A stretch of DNA of 64,000 nucleotides from Eremophila alpestris peregrina (taxonomy: Eukaryota; Chordata; Aves; Passeriformes; Alaudidae): positions 782,027 through 846,026 of the forward strand of contig WMCF01000141.1 in NCBI GenBank assembly GCA_009792885.1, given 5' to 3'. Position 1 is the stretch's first letter, and each line of letters opens with the position of its first letter. Of this stretch, positions 58,401-64,000 are shown one piece after another. The translations under genes were made by a program, and so were the position numbers. The notes below the pieces were generated by a model that did not search any database, was not told where the DNA came from, and saw only the letters and a list, made by a program, of their open reading frames with translations.

Positions 58401-61400
58401 TCCTTGTGAGGATGTGGCACAGGGTGCCCAGAGAAGCTGTGGCTGCCCCTGGATCCCTGGAAGTGCCCCAGGCCAGGCTGGACAGGGCTTGGAGCAGCCT
58501 GGGACAGTGGAAGGGGCCCCTGCCCATGGCAGGGGTGGGACTGAGGGGACTGTAAGGTCCCTTCCCACCCAAACCATGCTGGGAGTCTGTGATAAAGGTG
58601 AATTTCTCCCCCACAGCCCCTGGCTGTGCACATGCCAGCTTTTCCTCTCTTGCACTTTCCATGCACCCCAGACACCACCTCCCCTCCTTGAGCTGGGCTC
58701 ACTCCTCCTCAGCCTCTGTATTCAAAGCAACCACTGGCTTTTGTCAGGAAACACCAGCCAAAAATTGCCCACACTGCATCTTCTTGAAATTGGTTTCTTT
58801 GTGGGGGCTGGCACAGGAGAACTCCCAAAGGCCTCACTATTGCCAGGTGACACTTGGCCCAGCTTTCCCCACACACAATCCCAGGTATTGAAATTCAAAC
58901 CCCATCTCAGCTGGTGTAATGAAGACAGGTTTGCCTACAGACCAAAAAAGGCAACTGCTTTTAGTAGGGCTTCACACAGCCCTACCTGAGCCTTTCACTG
59001 CAAGGGTTTGAATTAAATGATCTTTCCCTCAGCCTCTGTTTCTGGGGAGAGAAAAAAGAACCCCTTCAAATACACCTTAGGTTTAAACCTTCAGGGAAAA
59101 CAGGAAGTAAGAATTCACTGTAGCTCCTAAAAACTTGGATTGAAAGAATTGAAGTTTAGTTTCAATTCAAAACATATTTACTGGATTTGCTTTCAAAGTT
59201 CCAGAGGCACTGTAGTTATTATATTAATAAAAAGGGTATAGCACATCTTTTTTCCTCATGAACACACCTTCCCCAGCCCTGGGACTGGAAAAGCCCATGA
59301 ATTCCTGCTTTTAGTGCAATGTTCCATACAACATCAGATGTGCTTCCAGCCAGGCTACAAGTCTCCACACCTTTCACTTCCTGTCCCAAAAACCACAGAG
59401 AAACAAACTTGTAACTTGGAAATCCCATCAAGCATTTAAACTCCTAATAGCAGAACTACCCATGATCTGCACTGAACAGGATGAGATCTGCATCAAATCT
59501 GTGATACTATAGTTTGGTTTTCTTACCTTCTTTCTTTCTTTCTCCAAAGCTCTCCACTGCTCATAACACTCCTCCAGTCTCACATGCAGCTCGCTGGCAG
59601 GCCCACTGCGACTTTTAACTTGCTTTTGAAATCCAAATGCTGACACAAAACCAGACAGGGCACTGTCACCATACATCTTCTCAGTGAAGCAGGGGTAGAG
59701 GCGTTTGAGATCATCCTGGGAGAACAGGGTGTGAGGCTCCATCAGAGGCACCACGGAGCGGCCCAGGAGGTGAGCAGATCTCACGGGGAAGGTGCTGGGG
59801 CCCAGCTGCCGGTTCCGCCTGAAGTCCCCCACCATGCAGTTGGGAATGCCTGGAGCCTGCAGGCAGCTCCCAGCACTGATGGCACTGGTGTCCCCATTCC
59901 CTGCCCCGAGATGCAGCTGCCCCTGAGACTCCAGTAACTCCTGGTACATGTCCTGAAACGCCCCATCCGCCTGGTTCTGCCCCTCCAGATCACAGTGCTC
60001 ACTCTGCGGCTTCAGCTGGAAACGCTGTTTGTTCAGATTGTCAATGATCCCCAACTGCTGAGCCAAGTAATTGTCACAGAATCCATTTGGCTGCTTCAAC
60101 TTCTTCTCACTGAGGTACTCGATGAGGTTCTCTTCCCCACCCCTAACCAGGGCTTCCATGCACGCAGCTGCCCGAGCTCGCTCTGCGGTGCTGTAGCCGA
60201 AGTCAAGGCTGGAGAGGAAGGGGTTGTCTTGACAGTACTTGTGAAGTAAATTACTATTTAAAGGCAAATTTGAAGATGGCAACTGAAAAACATCATTAGA
60301 ATGACGAGAGCTTTTTGGAAATGCAGGTGACTGATTATTCAGTTTCAACAAAGGACTTGGATTCTGGAAAGGGCCAGAAGCTGTGGGTTTGGTTTGGATG
60401 TTCATCCACCCTGGCCTGGCACTAGAGCCTGCTGAGGGGACTGCTGCACTGGGCAACAGTGGTAGTGATTTATAGAATTCAGGATTCTGAAGATCGCCCT
60501 TGGAAAACTGCTGCTTTTCCACACCATTATTCCCTGGACAAGCTGCAAAAGATTTTAGTCCATAGTCAAATTTTTGCCCAAAATCAGTGCCGAAGGAAGA
60601 TTCGCTTGCAAATTGTTTTTCTGATACAAGTCCCACAGACTTGGGAAATGTAAAGTCGTGCTGATCTGAAATTGTATCTTCAAATTTTTTCTGAGTTCCT
60701 GATTTGACTTGAAATAATTTAGCATAGGGTTCTGCATCCAGAGATGGTGCCTCAGGGGTTCCATTTACCAGCTTTCTATTTTCTTGGAGGCTACAACTGG
60801 TACCCTTGCTGGGCTTTGCTTTACCAGCATGAGAATACTCAGTGTATCTGGTATAATCTGTGTTCTCATTGTACCTGTGACACTGTGGAAGGAATGTTTC
60901 TGCCCGCTTTGGGTGCACCTGTGCATCTGCTCCTTTGGGACACACCTTCTCCCTTCCATAAGAATAAGCATCGGCTCCTGAATCTTTGATTACTTCTGAG
61001 TACCCAGCCTGGGCTGCAAAGGTGTTTTTCAGGTAGGGGTAGTTCTGATACACAGGTGTTGTCTTCACACTCTCATTGGCCTGCAAGCTGCAGCCATTGG
61101 CACGCTCACTCCTGGCAGAGTACAGGCTCTGCTCCTCCAGGTCCACGCTGGCAAAGCCGCGGTAACAATCCTCTGCTTTCTGCTGTGCCACCAGAGTGGG
61201 GCTCTGCAGGAACTGCTTGTCAGCAGCAGGGATGGACTCACTGCCATAGAAACCCTGCTGGGGCACTGTGCCAACCACTGCCCTCCTGCCTTCGGGCAGC
61301 AGGTCATGGTGCTCCATCCTGGTTGTGTTCACTGGCCACACCGACTTCAGGGTGGGAGGGCAGCTCCTTGAAAAACAACAAACACGTGGTTAGACACTGA

Positions 61401-63155
61401 CCTGTGCTGCTGCTCTTCATTCCCAAACAGAAAACAAGGTTGAAGAAACTAATTATTCTCAAATAATTTCTCTCAAATGATTCCAAGACGTCTGACTTCA
61501 ACTTCTACCCATCTTCAGTTTCCCAAAACTAGCTGAGAAAACTGATTCTGCCTTGTCTAAACACAGCACAACAGCTCAGAAGCTATGGACAGGCCTCTGG
61601 CTGCAAGGGATGTGTACACATCAAATCCTGGTCAGTCCTGTCCATCATCACCAAAATACTCCAGGTTCAACACCAAATTCAGGCACCCAGACTGCCCTCA
61701 GTCTTCTACAGACATGTTCCAGCACTCCAGAGAAAATGCTTCCCTCTCATCTCACTTGTGCCTTACTCTGGCCTGCACTGCTTCCTGCAGGTAAAGCCAG
61801 AGGCAGCATCCCAGCACACCTCATTTCTTTCCACTAACCAGCATGAATTAACACAGGACCATCAATCCCTGACTGCCAAGGAGAACTGTAAACAGACTAA
61901 GTGAAGGGGAAATTGTGCCTGGAAGCCATTGCAGGCCAGTTCTGGGAATACTGAACCAGCCCTGCCTGTCCATAGCAAAGGAATTACTGAGTTGTCTTGT
62001 GATACCAAGACTGACTCTGAAGTTTTCCCTCATTTCACACACATAACTCAGCACACATAGAGAAATCACTGGAATTGTTTGGGAAGACAGAAAGGAAAAG
62101 CAATGCCTGGCTTGGGAACCTGAGAGTTGGGCTCCCTGTCTTGTCTCTTACACCTGGAAAGGGAAAAGACAGAGAGCTCTGTAAGTATCCTGGGGAGGCT
62201 GGACCTGCACCCTTCTGTGCCATGTTGTTATGACTATGGAATTGTCTCTTCTGGTGCAGGAATAGAGGCAAAATCAACCTGACATTTAGATACACAAATA
62301 TTGCTTAGGTAGCACTAACAGCAAGAAACATTAATTTTGCATGGAATGTTCTCCTGCCAGTTCAAGCAAATGTGAAGGAGTCTGTGCTTTGTGTACTTTT
62401 TCTGTGAATTGATATTAATTAAGAAAGAAACCTAAAGTCTGAATTCAGCCTTGATTAAAATAAAAAAACAGACCAAGGCATACATCCAGGGGATTTATCT
62501 AAAGACAGCATGTCCACAACACTTGTTAAGATCTTATTTAAAAAATGCCAATTAACAAGCTCTGTAAACATCAGAGAGCCAGAAGCTGCCATGCAATCTA
62601 AGTGCCATGAGAAAAGCTTCCAAGTGTCCAAGCAAAATGTTGGAAGATAAGGGGAAGGGAGGGAAAGCTCTTGTTCAGAGTGTGAGGCCTGGCCAGCAGC
62701 AGATGGAGCTGACTCAGGAGCACAGTGAGATCAGAGAGGGGAGTTCCTGTCACCTGCACCTCACTCACCCCTCAGCAAAGCAGGGCTGTGGTTTGTCTTG
62801 TTCTTCCAAGATGTTTGACACGAGTCCATACAAATCAGTTTCACTGCCATAATCATTCCTTTCGGGCTGAATCCTGAAAAACAACTGTGTATTAATAAAA
62901 ACAAGTCCTTCATTCAAAGTACTTCCTACCTTAAATTAAACAAAAAAATGTAATCCATCTACTGCAACACACACACACTCCTACCAAGGATGACTACCTG
63001 GGCTTCAGGTTAATCTGAGGAGCAGCAGGCTGCTTGCTGTCATCTGTACACGTAGACCAAGAGGGGTACAAAAGGGAAGGGTCCAGGGGTGCAGAGTACT
63101 CTAATGTTGAAAGGGAAGAACTGTAGGCCTGAGGTAACTCCACATTTTCTTCATT
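52479..63155 (-). CDS. MEIOC: MEIOC, meiosis-specific coiled-coil protein (5'-partial)
   Basis: Coding exons in the window (minus): 63155-62998, 62873-62769, 61366-59527, 57622-57488, 54788-54608, 52765-52479. They total 2706 nt (901 residues plus stop) with continuous phase. The N-terminal exon(s) lie beyond 64000; human MEIOC is about 950 aa, so roughly 60-70 residues are missing. MEIOC binds the RNA helicase YTHDC2 and keeps germ cells in meiotic prophase by controlling mitotic and meiotic transcripts. Conserved blocks: ERNDYGSETDLYGLVSNILE (exon at 62.8 kb), the large 1840-nt exon ending RSGPASELHVRLEECYEQWR, then NPSRVDRLIVDQ, VVTLLGKMERLRSS, DKHLESIHVLQARRKDE, and CLATRKVRTVLWC in the last exon. 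These C-terminal exons form the conserved helical MEIOC domain. The large central exon is divergent, as in mammals. Confidence 0.94.
53150..53320 (+). mobile_element. CR1 LINE 3' fragment in MEIOC intron
   Basis: 'cagagaagctgtggatgcccatccctggaagtgtccaagg' through 'cccatggcagaggtggaactgg' to 'accatcctgtggttctgt'. Antisense to MEIOC. Confidence 0.92.
55085..55605 (+). mobile_element. Candidate solo LTR of an endogenous retrovirus
   Basis: It has LTR-like signals in the right order: a TATA-like 'agatataatg' near 55288, a poly(A) signal AATAAA at 55496-55501 in the typical context 'cccttgcaataaactgcatg', and a U5-like stretch ending 'ctaccctaca'. A CA-rich tract (about 55323-55400) sits between them. 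No gag/pol/env lies beside it. Exact ends and target-site duplication were not established. Confidence 0.45.
58062..58155 (+). mobile_element. CR1 LINE 3' terminal fragment
   Basis: 'agcaccctggtctagtggaaggtgttcctgcc' to 'aaaccattccaggattctgta'. It lies in the intron upstream of the MEIOC exon at 57.5 kb, antisense to MEIOC. Confidence 0.9.
58334..58592 (+). mobile_element. CR1 LINE 3' fragment in MEIOC intron
   Basis: Starts in the 'caagacaagagggaatggcttcac' block, contains 'gagaagctgtggctgcccctggatccctgg' and ends 'accatgctgggagtctgtga'. A second, independent insertion 180 bp from the previous fragment. Confidence 0.93.
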
Positions 63156-63565
63156 CTGCATTTAATGTACAAGAAAAGCATTTATTTAACATGAAACACA
63201 TCAAACTGTCATTTTGTCATTGTATATGGTTGTAACTGAGTTCACTCTTGGAGGAACCAGCACATGAGAAGTAAGCAAGCCACACACTTGGAATACAACC
63301 ATTTCAGGCCATGTTAATGTATTTAAGCAGAATTCTCTGTCCCTTCTCTTGCTCTCTGTTGCAGATGGAAGCTGATGGGATCATTCTCACCTTTCACCCC
63401 TCTTTTCAACACAAACAGATGTTCTTAGGTGTGCTAAACAAGTGTTGTTTAACACTTTATGGAAAGCTTTAGTATATTAGATCCTGTCTGGCAATTGTTT
63501 AAGGAGGTGCTGAAGCTGCATATCACAACTTCTTTGTCACTCAGCCTTGTGTTCTGAGCTGACCT

Positions 63566-63860
63566 TTGCTGAGTAGGGGGCACCTCCCAAGCCACCCAGT
63601 GATCACCAGAGACCCCCAAAAAGGCCTAGGCAGGCACAGTAACAAGCATTGGTATTGGACTCGCTTTGTTTTGTATGCCACCAGACACCAAGGTCAGGAA
63701 CTGTTTGCATTTGAATGGGAGAATCCAAAAATGGGGCCAAAGACTGCATTATGCTGGACTGTTATACCATAGGGATGTAAGAACAGCCCAGTGGTTTTGG
63801 GAGAACAATGTCCCCTTGGGACTGGAATGGGAGGCATCACAGAAAGTAAAGTGGAGAAAT
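63566..63860 (+). mobile_element. Decayed retroviral pol (reverse transcriptase) fragment
   Basis: Codons 63650-63850 on the plus strand resemble the part of retroviral reverse transcriptase just before and around the 'LPQG' block, ahead of the catalytic YxDD. An in-frame TAG at 63770-63772 falls in that block, and no other pol domain, LTR or env follows in the window. It is a dead endogenous-retrovirus remnant, antisense in a MEIOC 5' intron. Confidence 0.65.
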
Positions 63861-63861
63861 G

Positions 63862-63978
63862 TGACCCACAGTGTGTATCCACAGATCCAGCCTCAGCCTC
63901 CCCCAGGACAAGCCAAAAAGGGACCCACAGTGTGTATCCACAGCCTCAGCCTGCCCCAGGACAAGCCAAAAAGGGAAC
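63862..63978. repeat. Tandem duplication of about 57 bp
   Basis: The unit 'gacccacagtgtgtatccacag...cctcagcct.ccccaggacaagccaaaaaggga' appears twice, head to tail, with a six-base difference, directly after the retroviral fragment. Confidence 0.9.
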
Positions 63979-64000
63979 ACACCAGGAAATTAACGGCAAA

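Overview
This is a vertebrate nuclear window and almost certainly avian. It carries many truncated CR1-type LINE 3' ends, very compact and GC-rich introns, abundant minisatellites, and a gene order (ADAM11 - DBF4B - CCDC43 - MEIOC) that matches, in inverted orientation, the human 17q21.31 block MEIOC-CCDC43-DBF4B-ADAM11. In birds this block is expected on a GC-rich microchromosome. One assembly gap (8649-8932) is present.

Layout. 1-12.18 kb: no recognisable coding gene; CR1 remnants, an orphan GC-rich patch (about 6.6-7.1 kb), the gap, and a GC-rich repeat-bearing stretch (10.9-11.7 kb). 12.19-24.3 kb: complete ADAM11 on the minus strand, rebuilt as 26-27 coding exons with every phase agreeing, giving 764- or 768-residue proteins depending on the last splice. 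24.3-27.7 kb: ADAM11 promoter/CpG island and an intergenic spacer. 27.7-40.65 kb: complete DBF4B on the minus strand, 11 coding exons, 788 residues. 40.65-40.95 kb: a short GC-rich bidirectional promoter. 40.955-48.56 kb: complete CCDC43 on the plus strand, 5 coding exons, 232 residues, 3' UTR to about 49.7 kb. 51.2-63.16 kb: MEIOC on the minus strand, the last six coding exons (901 residues); its N-terminal exon(s) lie beyond the right edge. A probable solo LTR and a decayed retroviral reverse-transcriptase fragment lie in MEIOC introns.

The genes are not an operon. ADAM11 is a catalytically dead neuronal adhesion/scaffold ADAM, DBF4B is a CDC7-kinase activator, CCDC43 is a small poorly characterised coiled-coil protein, and MEIOC is a meiotic-prophase RNA regulator. 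The only plausible shared regulation is the head-to-head DBF4B/CCDC43 promoter.

Most notable: (1) three introns with U12 (minor spliceosome) 5' splice sites in the two adjacent genes DBF4B and CCDC43, one of them an AT-AC intron and two flanking a single 56-nt exon; (2) a last-exon splice choice in ADAM11 that yields two different C-terminal tails, each matching a known family tail; (3) an exact in-frame triplication of 33 bp in the enlarged last exon of DBF4B. No wholly new biological system was found. All gene calls rest on reading the sequence and on remembered family sequences; no search was run.
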